A stretch of DNA of 64,000 nucleotides from Erpobdella octoculata (taxonomy: Eukaryota; Annelida; Clitellata; Hirudinida; Erpobdellidae). The translations under genes and the position numbers were made by a program. This document shows positions 34,841 to 50,484 of the stretch, piece after piece. The DNA is taken from assembly GCA_963978895.1 (NCBI GenBank), contig OZ022238.1, positions 6,932,150-6,996,149 of the forward strand, written 5' to 3'. Numbering within the stretch: the stretch's first letter is position 1; every line of letters begins with the position of its first letter. Under the pieces are notes generated by a model. The model made no database searches, was not told the DNA's origin, and saw only the letters and a list, made by a program, of their open reading frames with translations.

Positions 34841-36744
34841 TCAGTGACATTGTTCCGACATAATAAACTGTCCGTTCGGGACGCAATTCTTGCAGGCGTG
34901 TCGTCTCCACGAGAACAAGAAATAACCAAGGACGGCTCCGATCACGACGGAAGCACACAGCCAGACGTTGTACGTCATGAATATCAACATGAGGCAGTAA
35001 CCGTAGAAAACCTGCAGTCCGTGGAGCGCCGTCTGAATGAAATGTCCGGGATTCGTTATGCCGTTCCTGGGCGATGCCGTAACGAAAATAAAAATTTGAT
35101 CAACCGACACAAACTGGAAAAGTTAGATAAAAGCATTACTTCTTCGAATGTTTGAAAACCGGCGCAGGCTTGGAGCAGAAGCCGGTCGTGTCGGAGCTGT
35201 TCTTGTCGTGACAATTTATGGCAGAGACGGTCTCTCTCGCTTGGACGTTGGCACAGGAGCTGCTTTTCATAACTAAATGCTCCCTCAAGACTTTCAGTCC
35301 TTCGTACAGAATGCCAAGGACGACCACAACGAAGCAAGAGCACATCATAGCTTGAAGTCGAAATATAAAAAAAGGAAATCTTGCTAGGATTATATTCATA
35401 TGAAAATAAAGGAAAAAAAACGAATGCTATTAAAATATAGTGGTTACATGTCGTTGAAGAGGTTGTCCAGAATGAGAAAAGAATCGTTGCCTGACTGCTA
35501 GCATGAAACGCCATCATCATCTGTAAAAAAACGACGCATTTTATATTTATTAATTAAAAAAATTCCAGTGTTGCATAAGTAAGTAAATAAAAACTACGCA
35601 CTTCATGGGATCCATGAGAAGCATGGTGCGACATGGTTGAATTTGAGACGTCGTGGTTTGCGTGTGAATCCATCTGGTTTCATGGAAAAGAAAAAAACCT
35701 CAATAAAATTGAACCTCGAATAAATGTTAATATGTACAATATGGTTTCCCAGTACAACGACCACGGCTAACTTTGAAATGTCTGGCCATACTGCACAGAG
35801 ACTTCACTCAATCAAACAAAAATACTTTATACCAGGGTTGCCATATTTTGCACAGCCAAAATTTTTCAAGTATTTCCAAAAATAATCAAAATGTAAATCA
35901 TTTTATGGATTTTGATCAAGGCAAAAGAGCAGCGCTGGTTGATAAATTGTATGAACAAGTTTCTTCTCTTACTAAACAGTTAATGCTAATTAGGAAACAG
36001 ATGATTTTGAAGAAAATTGTACAATTCGCCGGTTTTTTTTTCAGCGGGACCTGTAGACACAGGAACACCAAATGTATAATGTTAAACTGATTGCTGATTC
36101 TGATCAAATATTTCATGATTTCAGAAAAACGTTGACTTAATGAAATCACTGGTAATCCCCACTGCTAACTAACATTAAAAGAAAGTGTTAAATTTAAAAA
36201 GACAGTGACTTTTTTTTACAAGTTTAACTTTTTATCAGATACTTATCTTAATCTGAGACTGGATGCCAAAAAGATTATTGCTTTGTTTAGTAGCACTGCA
36301 GTGAACAGCTGTTTAAAAAAAAGAAATAAACAATATAAATATATGTATCACTTTTATTTACTAAATTTATTTTAAATTTTATTTAGCATGTGTAATTTCA
36401 ATCTGGCGGCCAACTTTTTGTAAGCTGTTGATGTGTACCCCTGAACAAAAAGATTGGACAACCCTGCTTTAGACTATAACAAGTTGTGTAAGGTAATGGT
36501 AACAATAGATTATAGATTATACCCGCATAATCACATTTTAATACGACAAATTAAATAAAATTTCCTAAGCAAACTTCAAAGCTTAGTAGAATTTTTTTAT
36601 TCCTTAAAAAAATTAGTATCAAATAAACAATATGAAAATATGAATAAAGAAATCTACCATGACATGATCCAAATGTGTATTGTGGTCATGACTGTTATTA
36701 CTGGGAATGTGATGATGATCGTGATCTCCATGATCGTGATCCAT
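34841..36744 (-). CDS. SLC31A1: High-affinity copper transporter, CTR1 family
   Basis: A trimeric plasma-membrane Cu(I) channel subunit. Five coding exons (plus coordinates): 36658-36744, 35602-35673, 35448-35520, 35140-35350, 34841-35066. All have GT-AG boundaries and phases that join; about 222 aa. The first two exons encode a His/Met-rich extracellular arm (MDHDHGDHDHHH; MSHHASHGSHE). Then come MMMAFHASSQATILF, an extracellular/TM1 region ending GILYEGLKVLREHL, a cytosolic loop, TM2 with the copper-selectivity MxxxM motif (MLIFM), TM3 with GxxxG (GAVLGYFLFSW), and a C-terminal EQCH, like the HCH of other CTR1 proteins. All hallmark residues are kept, so the protein looks functional. A 5' UTR exon probably lies at 40308-40400. 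The acceptor of the ATG exon (AG) is at about 36781-36782. Confidence 0.92.
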
Positions 36745-36782
36745 CTTTTGTGATATTATCAACCGTTATTGTCAGGAATGCT

Positions 36783-39700
36783 GAAATAAAAATAAATTAA
36801 TTTTTTTTAAATACCTTATTAAAATTTAAAAAAAAGTTAAGAACAAATTAAAAGAGTTTCATTTAAAAATCTACACTTGCTCGTTGCACAGGAGAATAGA
36901 AAATCTATAAGCGAGTTGAAAAATTTATGGTATGCTGACAAGCTCCCGCATTTTTAATAAGTCAAGTAAATACTAAAGTTCGTTACAACAACCCGGAAAT
37001 TGATTTAAACTGAAAAACAAATTTTTTAAGCTCAATGTTACACATACATCATCACTTCAATTTTCACAATGCCCTCTTTCTCTTTCCAGTGTATGAAATG
37101 TGTTAGCCATCAATCAGTCAATAACATGTGTTGCACTTTAGCAAAAAATATATAGCCATATTAATATAAAGTTGGTGTATTAAGCATATGTAGTTATATA
37201 ATTTTTATATTCACATATCAAATAATACATTTTTATACTGAATACACCGATATCTTGAAATAACTGCTGGATACGAAACTTTGATAGAAAATCTTTTATC
37301 AGCCTCAAAGAGTACAACCAATTAAATCAATTGTGAAATAAATTTTCCTTTTAATAATAGTTTATAGTCTTCTAAACATTTCTTTTCAACACTAAATAGC
37401 AGTCAATCAGAAATATCAAAGTACATTCTTCTGTAGATTATAAATTGATCCTGTTTCTTTTACCCTTCCATCTCTATACAGGCTAGAGTATAACATAGTT
37501 TTTGTTATAACAAGATTTACATAGATATGATGAGTTTAACTAATTAATCGTATTTCCATTTTCTACTAATTATCTGTAGAAATCCATTTATTTTAATGTC
37601 TTCTCCAGATTCTCAGCGTGATACATTTTGATTTTATTTTCATATACTGTTGTAGGGTCCACATAAAACCCTTGCAAGTTATACTGTTGTAGGGTCCACA
37701 TAAAACCCTTGCAAGTTATACTGTTGTAGGGACTACATATAACTCCTGCGAGTTATGTTGAAGAAACAAAATATTAAAGATAAGTTTTCAAGATCAGTAT
37801 ATGAATAGGGAGTCAGTAGATAAGTCTTAATTGATTTTTCTTTGTTATTTTTATAGGAGTCATAGACATTGGAACATGCAACCAGTTTCACAATGTCCTT
37901 CCATTTGTCTCCATCTGACAGCAGATATGCGCATAATGAAAAAAAGATATCTAGATATATCAATATAGAAAATACACTTTTTAATTATAGCTGAACTTTT
38001 CATCTAATCTATAAGTTACGATACAGACCGATGAATAAATGAGTTTACCATAGTAAAAAAATCCCGAAAAATACATATAGTGTGCGAGAGATTGCTGTAG
38101 TTATATCAAGGTATGTATGACTAACTGAATAGTAGCAGTCACATAGATAAGAATTTCTTATATTGAAAAGTATTCAGTAATATAAGTATTAAATTCCCAT
38201 GTGGAATAATAGACAGTCAGATAAATATTCAATCAACATAAAATATTTCAATTTTGATTGTATGAACTTCATGCAATGACGTTAGAAGGTGCTGCAATTG
38301 CAAAACAACGATAATTTTATAGGTTGATATTTTAGAAATCCTCATTTTTATGAGCTGTCACCGGTTTAATTCATAAAATAAATAATGTGCAGTCATATAA
38401 ATATAAAACTCATATTCAATGTATACGTGTGACATTTGATCAAAGTACGTTACGTTTGATCACAGATTTGTATACGTGTTACGTTTGATCACAAACTCCA
38501 TATGCAAGTGAAAATACACCTGCTCCTCAATTTAATGTAGAGCTGAATTTCTAATTAAAAAGATTTCATTTTGTTCATGTTTCATTAAACAGTGTGATTG
38601 TAGGTGAATTAAAACTGTTTTGAAAATTTTAAAATTAACCAAAAAAATAATATTTATGTTATATTTTTCTAATAATTAACTTGTCCCATCCCCAAAAATC
38701 TAAAATAACAAATCATTTAATAAAAAATAATAATCTTTTAATAGAAATTCATCTCATGCAGCACTGAAGTAGACATCACACCTCAGAGAATTATCCAATT
38801 AAAATAATTGTATCCATTGTTTGTTATTTCCTGTCTGGTAGCATTATTGAATGATTATCAAATAGATGGGATCCATTTTAGACCGGATTACTGCTTCCGG
38901 AAAATCCACAGAAAAAAGTTTAATAAAAAGATAACCTGTGAAGCCAACAAGTATTGCAAGGTGTATACATTCTTGATTAAAAAAAAAAAACAAAAACTGC
39001 CAGGATCTATTTCCATTTCATTTATCTATTTTATTACAACGACTTGTTGATCAATCGGTTTAGTAAAATGCTGGTAAAAAAATTTGAAACTATACATTTG
39101 AAACTTTGAATACCAGAGAATTAATAAATACATTGAATCACTTCATTACAGATGTAATGTAATGTAACTGAAATTTCTAGAACGTTCCTTGACAGCAAAA
39201 ACTGTCACGAATGCTTTACAAAAAACACGAAATCTATTACAAATAAAAAAAAAGCAACAGAAAGCTGAGACAGGTTACAATACCATGATACTGGAAAAGA
39301 ACATCTGTGATTTGATGCAAATTGAATAGGCTATTTTTCAGCATGTCAGTACTCCTACATACACACCTTCTTGTATATTTTATTATTTTTAAATTCAACA
39401 TTATGATGCATCAGTAATTTTTCTGTGAAATATTTTTCTTCTAAAATTCTATAAAATTCTAACAAACCTGATTAAGGTGCAAACTAACTCACCAAAAATA
39501 AAGAAACACAATCTTATTATAAAGATTAACAATAAACTAATCCCACTTATTTAAATTTTCTTAGTAAGCAATCACTACATCCAACTGAATTAATATCAAA
39601 TGTTCAGAATGCCAAAAAAATCAATTGATAAATTATAAATAATAATAAATAAAAACTAATTTTTTACTGTAAAATAATTATAAAATTAAATTAAACCCTG

Positions 39701-40307
39701 ATTAATTAGCTGTATGCATTAATACTATTCAAAGCTGCATTTTACAGTATGAGTAATGTTTATAAAAACTTTTTAATATAAAAGCTGCTGCCCTCAATTC
39801 TTCAAATAATTATCTGCAATTAACATATTAGCATTTTAAAGGTACAAACATATGTTCCTGCAAAACTTTCCTTCAACAAATAAAAAACCAGTGCCAAAAA
39901 AATAATAAAAAATATTAAAAACTTTAAAAACATAATTGGGCCTACTTCACAGTAGTAGAGTAAATCTGATTATCTGTGACTGATTATCGCCTTTCTTTGG
40001 TCTTTCGGTCAAATCACTCAAATCCCCTGATAAATATGTTTTCCACTTAATTAATTTTAGTGACCGGCCTGGAATTATTAGATCTAAAAATTAATTTACA
40101 ATACTTCGAAAACTAACAAATTGGTGATTTAATTCTAATCTTAATAAGCCACCTGCGAAGACAAGACCCGTGTCGGCAATGTCATTAATTTATCTAGAAA
40201 ACGAACCATATGCACCACTCGAATCTTACCAATGATTGCGAAAAATTAGAGACAAATCTAATATAAAAGTTAACAACATGTAGAATCCCATTCCAAAGTC
40301 AACTTAC
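36783..40307 (-). other. Probable first intron of CTR1; no other gene seen
   Basis: About 3.5 kb of AT-rich DNA between the ATG exon's acceptor and a strong donor (GGGC|GTAAGTTGAC, minus strand at 40307-40298). It contains a threefold 37-bp tandem repeat at 37646-37757. No coding frame with recognisable homology was found on either strand. Confidence 0.5.
37646..37757. repeat. 37-bp tandem repeat, three units
   Basis: Units start ACTGTTGTAGGG at 37646, 37683 and 37720. The first two are identical and the third diverges. Confidence 0.85.
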
Positions 40308-40400
40308 GCCCACAAAAGATAGCAGAACGATAAAAACGAGGGCAAACTACGAACGATCTCTGGGAACCACAGGTAGGGCGGGCCGCAACCATAGAAATTG
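40308..40400 (-). promoter_or_regulatory. Candidate 5' UTR exon and promoter of CTR1
   Basis: On the minus strand a GC-richer block (GCGGCCCGCCCTACC at about 40373-40387) leads to the donor GTAAGTTG at 40307. It is the only strong donor I noticed upstream of the CTR1 ATG exon, whose 5' side has an acceptor. Inferred, not proven. Confidence 0.4.
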
Positions 40401-40767
40401 TATTGTATGAATGAATACTTATACAACCGTTGAGGCTCGGAGCCAGATTTTATTAATGACGATCCCATTTGAGCATTCAATGAATGATGACACTTGAAGG
40501 TTGAAAGTATATTTTAAAAATATACTAAATATAATAAAATGACGTAAAATATTGTTGTAGTATTGCCACTCGTAAAGGGGTTCTCGAATTGTTCTAGAAT
40601 TTTTTCTTAGTACAACGCCTCGAGATATTATTTTCTGATTAGTTAAGCCTAAAAAACATAAAACAACAGATTACGATATGTTTTCTCTTCTTAACTTGGA
40701 GATAAAACCGTGAAACTAAAAATAAACTAACCCTAGTGTATAGTTAGTGGAGAATATTTTTCCATAA

Positions 40768-41805
<1,038 letters not shown>

Positions 41806-41825
41806 CACATACATACTCATACATA

Positions 41826-42054
41826 AATGAGCGGTAACGGGAGCGGAAAGCCAACTGAGAGCGAACGATCGAGCGGGAACGGGAAAGCGACCGAGAACGG
41901 GAAAGCTACCGGGAGCGGGAAAGCGACCGGGATCGGAAAGCGACCGGGAACGGGAAAGCGGAGAAGGAAACGGGAGCGAGAGAGACAAAATTTCGGTTTC
42001 TAAACATTAGAGAAACCTTTAAAAACCCCGGGCAACGCCGGGTACCCCCGCTAG
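41826..42054 (+). mobile_element. Helitron H2, 3' terminal fragment
   Basis: An 18-bp-type purine-rich minisatellite (CGGGAGCGGGAAAGCGAC variants, 41840-41965) precedes the diagnostic terminus CCCCGGGCAACGCCGGG...GCTAG at about 42027-42054. The 5' part is missing or merged with the CATA tract. Confidence 0.75.
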
Positions 42055-42655
42055 TAGAATAATAAAATCAATTAAAACTTTAAAAAAAAAATTAATTACA
42101 AGTTTCATGTAAACTTTTAATTTTTTGTTTATTTAAAAAAAAACTATATTTAAATTTCAAATTTACAAATTCTTAATAAAAGATTTGCTTATTCCATATT
42201 GATTCGAAAGTTTTTTAAATTTGCAATCTTCACATATTAAGTATTTAATATTTTATAGACTTACTATCATAAAAAAACAATTTGCAGTTTTTCTCGGGTT
42301 TCTTGTTTAAATCTTTTATATTAAGCTCACCATGTTTGCTTGTTTGCTTGCTTGCTTGAACCATACGTTGGGATCCTTTACCACGGAAAAAACCAACTTT
42401 TTGTTATCCAATCGAGTTGAAATTTGTGGGTTTATCTGTCGATGCGGAGTCTGCAGTGCGGACTTTACATTCAATCAAATTTTCAGTTTTGTAAAAAAGT
42501 GTTAAGTTTTATTTGATTTTATTTTATAATTCATTCAAATTTGGTTCAATCAATTTGAAATAAATTCACCAACTTTCAGCTCAAATGAATAACATTAATT
42601 TAATTTTTTTAGGTGGCAAACGGTCTCAAGCAAACAAGCAAGCAAGCACAGTGAA
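42055..42655. other. AT-rich region with a dispersed-repeat fragment
   Basis: 42330-42480 has the CTTGCTTGCTTGCTTGAACC start seen at 19140, 24797 and 59618, with a following leader. The remainder is AT-rich with nothing recognised. Confidence 0.4.
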
Positions 42656-42905
42656 GTTGATATAAAAATGATTTAATATAAAGTGTTTTAAGCAATGTCT
42701 TGAAGCCATCTTTTGAGACTGCATTGTGCATTTTATGCAATAGGCACACAGCAATGGCGAATGCTTTTTCACCGAACCTTCGACGATTTCTGGGGAACGT
42801 AAGTGTTGACGACCCGACTGAGAATAACATAGATTTATCATCTGTGAAATGTAAGTAGGAGCAAGATGAGAGAGGATATTGTAGGACATTAAGCAGAGTT
42901 TGAAC
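42656..42905 (-). pseudogene. LINE ORF2 C-terminal fragment
   Basis: On the minus strand, two overlapping frames read KLCLMSYNILSHLAPTYIS, then FPRNRRRFGEKAFAIAVC...NAVSKDGFKTLLKTL. These match the conserved tail of CR1/L2/Jockey-type LINE proteins (..LAPxYLSxL ... RxxxGxRAFxxAxPxLWN ... FKxxLKTxLF). A frameshift lies between them. No RT core is present. Confidence 0.65.
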
Positions 42906-43100
42906 GTCACTCTTGCCGGTAGATTTAACTGTATTGAAAAATTTAGTTTGGTTTGAAAAAGTATTAAATAATTAAAGCTGAATTTTTTTCAAACCTTTTC
43001 ACCGAAAAAATCCTAGATGAACAACTGTTTTTAAAACGCTTGTATTAACTTGCTTTGTTGTTTGTTTCATCGCATTTTCTAAAGATTTCTTAAGGCACTT

Positions 43101-44528
43101 CTAATGGTTGTAAAAGTTGTTTTTGGAAAATGCCGTTTTAACAAATGAGATAAGCTTTGACTCATTAAGTGTTGATAAATTTGTAATTAAGTAAGTGGTG
43201 TCCTTATCAAGTGGTTTGTAAGTCAGCGATTGCATAAACATTTGAAATTCATTTTTCGTCAGGTCACCCCAAGACTTAAAAATAATCACAAATGCTATTG
43301 TCAAATGGCAAACAGAAGTCTTAGGGCTGTAGTATACCAATCCTCTGTGTAAAAACTCCGCAATAACAGACATGTTTTTCTTGAACAGCTGTCGAACGGT
43401 TGGTTTAGCTCCAAGTTTGTATAATCTACGTAAAGCTTCTTCGTACAAGTTCTCCTTTACTAAAATATAATCTATCGAAGCTAGTATCCCTTCAACACTC
43501 TCAAATGAACCAACACTATCCGAGTATAAGCCCGAAAAATTTATATTTTTTAAATTAAAACAAAATCCTAAATATTTAAATGTTCTTGGAAAATTCAAAG
43601 AAATGTTGAATGTATTGGCCTTATTAAGCCGAGATTGACTAATGTCCAAATGTACCAAAAGTGGAAATGTGTCAATTATTTTGTATAATTGTTCTACATT
43701 CATTGTTTCATTAAACTTACAACAGTCAGTATCACTTACATCCAACCAGCTAAGATTTGAAAGATTAGATATTGCATTGATAAAATCGTCACACGTGCTT
43801 TTGGTGTTTAAACTAATCAGAGCCAACTTTTTGAGATTGATGAAATTGTTTAGTTTTTTTAGCAACTTTTGAAGCGACATACATTTTGAAATTGCCAGTT
43901 CTTTCAAACAATTATTTTGAAAAGAAATTCCGAGAACATCAATTATGTCATAGTCACTATATCCACATCTATTTATACACGACAAGGCAAGTCGTTTCAA
44001 ATTTTGACAAGACCAAGAGGGAAAAGATGCACCAATGTTTTCATATTGACAGATCGTATATTGGCAACTGAAACTTAAATCAAGCTCTTCTAACATGTTT
44101 AAAACAACTGAATTTTTACATAAAAATTGGCAAATTTTAAAAACAGTACGTTCTTCAACATTTAAATAATTCAAATTAGCAGAATTGACACTTAGCTTTT
44201 TTAAAACTTTGTTTTTCGAAACGTTTTCTAATAAAACAAAATAAGGAAGTGCAAAATAATGATTTAAAACTAATTCGCTGCAATTGAAGCAACCTGCTTT
44301 AGTTAAACAGAATAACAAATGTCCGTAGCAAAACCAATTTCCTACTTCTGTACACCGCAACAGTAATTTGAAACATAGTTCTGGTGTTACCTTTATGTTG
44401 TTTCTGATTTTGTAGCAAAAGTATGTTTGGTTTTGCACTTCTTCAAGAAGAATAGTTTTGAAATTGGTAATTACAAAATCTCTAGAAAGATTTTTTAAAG
44501 GAAATATGTTTGATCGACAACACATCAT
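43101..44528 (-). CDS. ZYG11/ZER1-like leucine-rich-repeat protein, paralogue 2
   Basis: 475 aa, single exon, intact. The N-terminus MMCCRSNIFPLKNLSRDF resembles a VHL/BC box (elongin-binding in CUL2 receptors), though the expected Cys is Ser. Irregular LRRs follow: LEELDLSFSC, LKRLALSCINRC, LKELAISKCMS, LKKLALISL, LSWLDVSDTDCC, LVHLDISQSRL, FKYLGF. The C-terminal helical part includes EGILASIDYIL...YEEALRRLYKL, like the segment that follows the LRRs in ZYG11 proteins before their ARM repeats. It is shorter than ZYG11B/ZER1 (~750 aa), so most ARM repeats are missing. It shares near-identical stretches with paralogue 3 (50485-51954). A (TA)n tract starts 86 bp upstream of the ATG. The function is inferred. 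Confidence 0.65.
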   Translation of the reverse strand: MMCCRSNIFPLKNLSRDFVITNFKTILLEEVQNQTYFCYKIRNNIKVTPELCFKLLLRCTEVGNWFCYGHLLFCLTKAGCFNCSELVLNHYFALPYFVLLENVSKNKVLKKLSVNSANLNYLNVEERTVFKICQFLCKNSVVLNMLEELDLSFSCQYTICQYENIGASFPSWSCQNLKRLALSCINRCGYSDYDIIDVLGISFQNNCLKELAISKCMSLQKLLKKLNNFINLKKLALISLNTKSTCDDFINAISNLSNLSWLDVSDTDCCKFNETMNVEQLYKIIDTFPLLVHLDISQSRLNKANTFNISLNFPRTFKYLGFCFNLKNINFSGLYSDSVGSFESVEGILASIDYILVKENLYEEALRRLYKLGAKPTVRQLFKKNMSVIAEFLHRGLVYYSPKTSVCHLTIAFVIIFKSWGDLTKNEFQMFMQSLTYKPLDKDTTYLITNLSTLNESKLISFVKTAFSKNNFYNH

Positions 44529-44605
44529 TTTCTTTTTTTCTTTTGTTTATATTATGCATTGTTTTAAAATCTTGTAATACGTTTAACTAGAGAAAAGAGA
44601 TAAAA

Positions 44606-45489
<884 letters not shown>

Positions 45490-45502
45490 ACCAAAACATT
45501 AA

Positions 45503-46990
45503 TCTATATATATAAAAGAACATGTCCTGACTGACTGACTGACTGACTGACTGACTGACTGACTGACTGACTGACTGACTGACTGACAGATGACTGACTG
45601 ATAATCAACGCCGAGCTCAAACCCCTCATCCTAGGAACGTGAAATTTGGAACTTATATTACTTTTATAGCGTAAACATCCGCTAAGAAAGGATATTTGAA
45701 AATTTTGCTTCTGAGGGGGAAAAACTAAAAAACAAACTTTTTTCTAAAACAATGTATATCTCGAAAACCAAAAATGAGGAGATTTTGAAATTTGGTATAT
45801 AGATTCTTTTTGAAAAATAAAAAGATACGTGTTTCACCATTTTTTGAAAATTCGGTTTCCCGGACCTCAAATGTGGGTTGGAAAATTGGGTTATTTGGTT
45901 TTTAAAGTAGCTTCTATTCAAAAACTGTTAATGCTACAGGAGTAAAAATTAGTATTTAGTTTCTACTCCAAAAATAATGAAATACGTGTTTTAGCATTTT
46001 TTAAAAATTTGATTTCCAGGACTTCAAATGTGGGGTGGAAAATAGGGTTATTTGTTTTTTAAAGTAACTGCTACTCAAAAACTATAAATACCACAGATTT
46101 AAAAATTAGTATTTAGTTTCTATTCTAAAAATAAAGATATACGTGTTTCACCATTTTTTTATAAATTTGGTTTCCAGGACCTTACATTTGGGCTGGACAA
46201 TAGGATTACTTGGTTTTTAAAGTAACTAATACTCAAAAACTGTAAATGCTACAAAAGTAAAAATTAGTATTTAGTTTCTACTCTCAAAATAAGGATATAT
46301 GAAATTTTGGTTTTCATGATCTCAAATGTGGGGTGGAAAAAGGTTTCTTTGGTTTTTAAAGTAACTGCTACTCAAAAACTGTGAATGCTACAGATGTCAA
46401 AATTAGTATTTAGTATTTACTCAAAAAATAATGATATAAGTGTTTCAACATTTTTTAAAAATTTGGTTTCCAGGATCTCAAATGTGGGGTGGAAATAAGG
46501 GTTATTTGATTTCAAAATAACTGCTACTCAAAAACTGTAAGTACTACAAATGTAAAAATTAGTATTTTGAGGTTTTGTGCCGGTTAAAAGTAGCTAAGTC
46601 CAGTTTATCACCGGTTGGGCCAAGCCGTTGTTTTAGAGTCTTCACACGGGCCAGGCCAAACCTTAAATCAAAGTGGGACGGGCCGAGGTTTTTCACCAAG
46701 TATATAGATATTTTAGTGATTTTAGGGTCTTCAGTTGGGCCGGGCCAAACCTGAAGTCAAGGTGGGACGGGCCGAAGTTTTTCATCAAGTATATAGAACT
46801 TCTAGGGCTGTAAGAATGGGCCGGGCCTAATTCAAACGGGCTGTTCCGGGCCAGGAGTTTAGGTTTTTAAAACGGGCTGGGCTAAGTTGTCGACGGGCCG
46901 AGCCGAGACCTAAAAAATTGATCTCTACTATGGATGCACGGTTCAAACTCTCTAATTTCATGCGAGCGAAGCCGCTACGGGCACTGCTAG
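45503..46990 (+). mobile_element. Helitron H1 copy H, complete
   Basis: The clearest full copy, 1,488 bp: 5' A|TC TATATATATAAAAG (45503), (GACT)n (about 45530-45600), ATAATCAACGCCGAGCTC, leader, satellite units of ~157 bp, CGGGCC-rich segment (about 46600-46910), 3' GCGAGCGAAGCCGC...GGGCACTGCTAG|T (46990). Insertion between A and T without target duplication fits Helitron transposition. It begins 14 bp after the hammerhead ribozyme. No Rep/helicase is encoded. A 79-codon antisense frame (45682-45921) is present as in the other copies. Confidence 0.85.
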
Positions 46991-47137
46991 TAAAAATATA
47001 TAACAGTTGGTTCAAAAGTGTCTTGGTATTTTCGATTTTTGAAAAGTTTCACGTTTGATAGAAAAAGTTTGTAATAAGAAATGGGCCATAGTCTTTAATA
47101 AAGCGTGTCTGAAAGAACAACTTGTTCCTAATTATTT
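46991..47137. other. Short AT-rich spacer, possibly mariner-like
   Basis: ACAGTTGGTTCAAAAGTGTC at about 47003 resembles a mariner-type inverted terminal repeat, but no partner or transposase was seen. Confidence 0.25.
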
Positions 47138-47310
47138 GGTCGGTGGCTCAGTTGGTAAGAGCGCTTGCATTTAGGCGAGGCGGTGTTGCCGTAGACACGT
47201 GGGTTCGATTCCTAGTAGAGTCTTATAAATATTTGCGTTACTTGTGGTGACAGTTAGTCATCCTATTTGTAGGCTCTTGAAACATTTCAACGCAGTGTTT
47301 CACTTCGCAA
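47138..47310 (+). mobile_element. tRNA-derived SINE
   Basis: Head with A box TGGCTCAGTTGG, GGCGAGGCGGTGTTGCCG and B box GGTTCGATTCC, followed by the same body as at 5885-5972 (ATTTGCGTTACTTGTGGTGAC...). Confidence 0.78.
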
Positions 47311-47423
47311 AAAATTACCTATCTGGCAGCAGACTAACTGTCGAGTCGAGCCGAAGTAGGAGTTCTGAGCCTATCATAGTCGTAGTCTAATGTTAAGTAG
47401 CTCCGAAAGACTGAGACTTCTAG

Positions 47424-47531
47424 CCATCATTTTTTGGTGATGGTCGGTGGCTCAGTTGGTAAGAGCGCTTGCATTTAGGCGAAGCGGTGTTGCCGTAGAC
47501 ACGTGGGTTCGATTCCTAGTAGAGTCTTATT
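47424..47531 (+). mobile_element. tRNA-derived SINE head with upstream hairpin
   Basis: Begins with the hairpin CCATCATTTTTTGGTGATGG (CCATCA/TGATGG stem) directly before the A box. Then GCGAAGCGGTGTTGCCG, the B box GGTTCGATTCC and CTAGTAGAGTCTTA. The body is absent. It is a direct repeat of the copy 300 bp upstream. Confidence 0.75.
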
Positions 47532-47534
47532 AAA

Positions 47535-49918
<2,384 letters not shown>

Positions 49919-49989
<71 letters not shown>
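49919..49989. repeat. (TA)n tract
   Basis: About 70 bp of TA at the 3' end of Helitron copy I. Confidence 0.93.
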
Positions 49990-49992
<3 letters not shown>

Positions 49993-50484
49993 GGTGGCCC
50001 TTAATATATAGTAACAAAATAAAAAATTGGAACTTCGAATGTAAAACCCCTCCAAGGCGTTCCATTGATAGAAAAAATACACTGTGCAAAAAATTGTGAA
50101 AATTGGACAATATTTAGAGGTGGCCCCAAGGTTTGAAATTGTCAAAAAACAGTCAAAAATAAAACAATTTATTCAACCCGAAATAAACGAACCATAGTTT
50201 CTAGGAAGTCGTTGGTTGATGCTTGTTTAAGATTTTATTAAAGTTTATTTTGAAAAAAAGGAAACAGAAAAAAACATTTTCAAAAATGTATCTTTTGTCA
50301 ATCCCATAAAATATCTACGGCGCTGTTGAGGCAGACAAGATACGAACAACTAATTTTCAGCTCTAAAAATTACACAGGATCAAAATAATCCTAAAAAATA
50401 TCTTTTCTATGATCTATAAGATTTAAAAAAAACTAAACAAGCACACAAACATATATATAGACAATTACATTAAGTTTTAATTAA
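49990..50484. repeat. Unclassified repeat beginning AGGGTGGCCC
   Basis: TTAGGGTGGCCCTTAATATA at 49988 and GAGGTGGCCCCAAGG at about 50117 look like ends or subrepeats of a small DNA element. 50235-50305 matches 47585-47665. No gene found. Confidence 0.4.

Noticed and set aside
35773..36090. 105-aa + strand ORF within CTR1
   Set aside because: Lies in an intron of a well-supported minus-strand gene; no homology or splice signals.
47003..47030. Mariner element
   Set aside because: Only one short stretch resembling a mariner inverted repeat; no second end or transposase.
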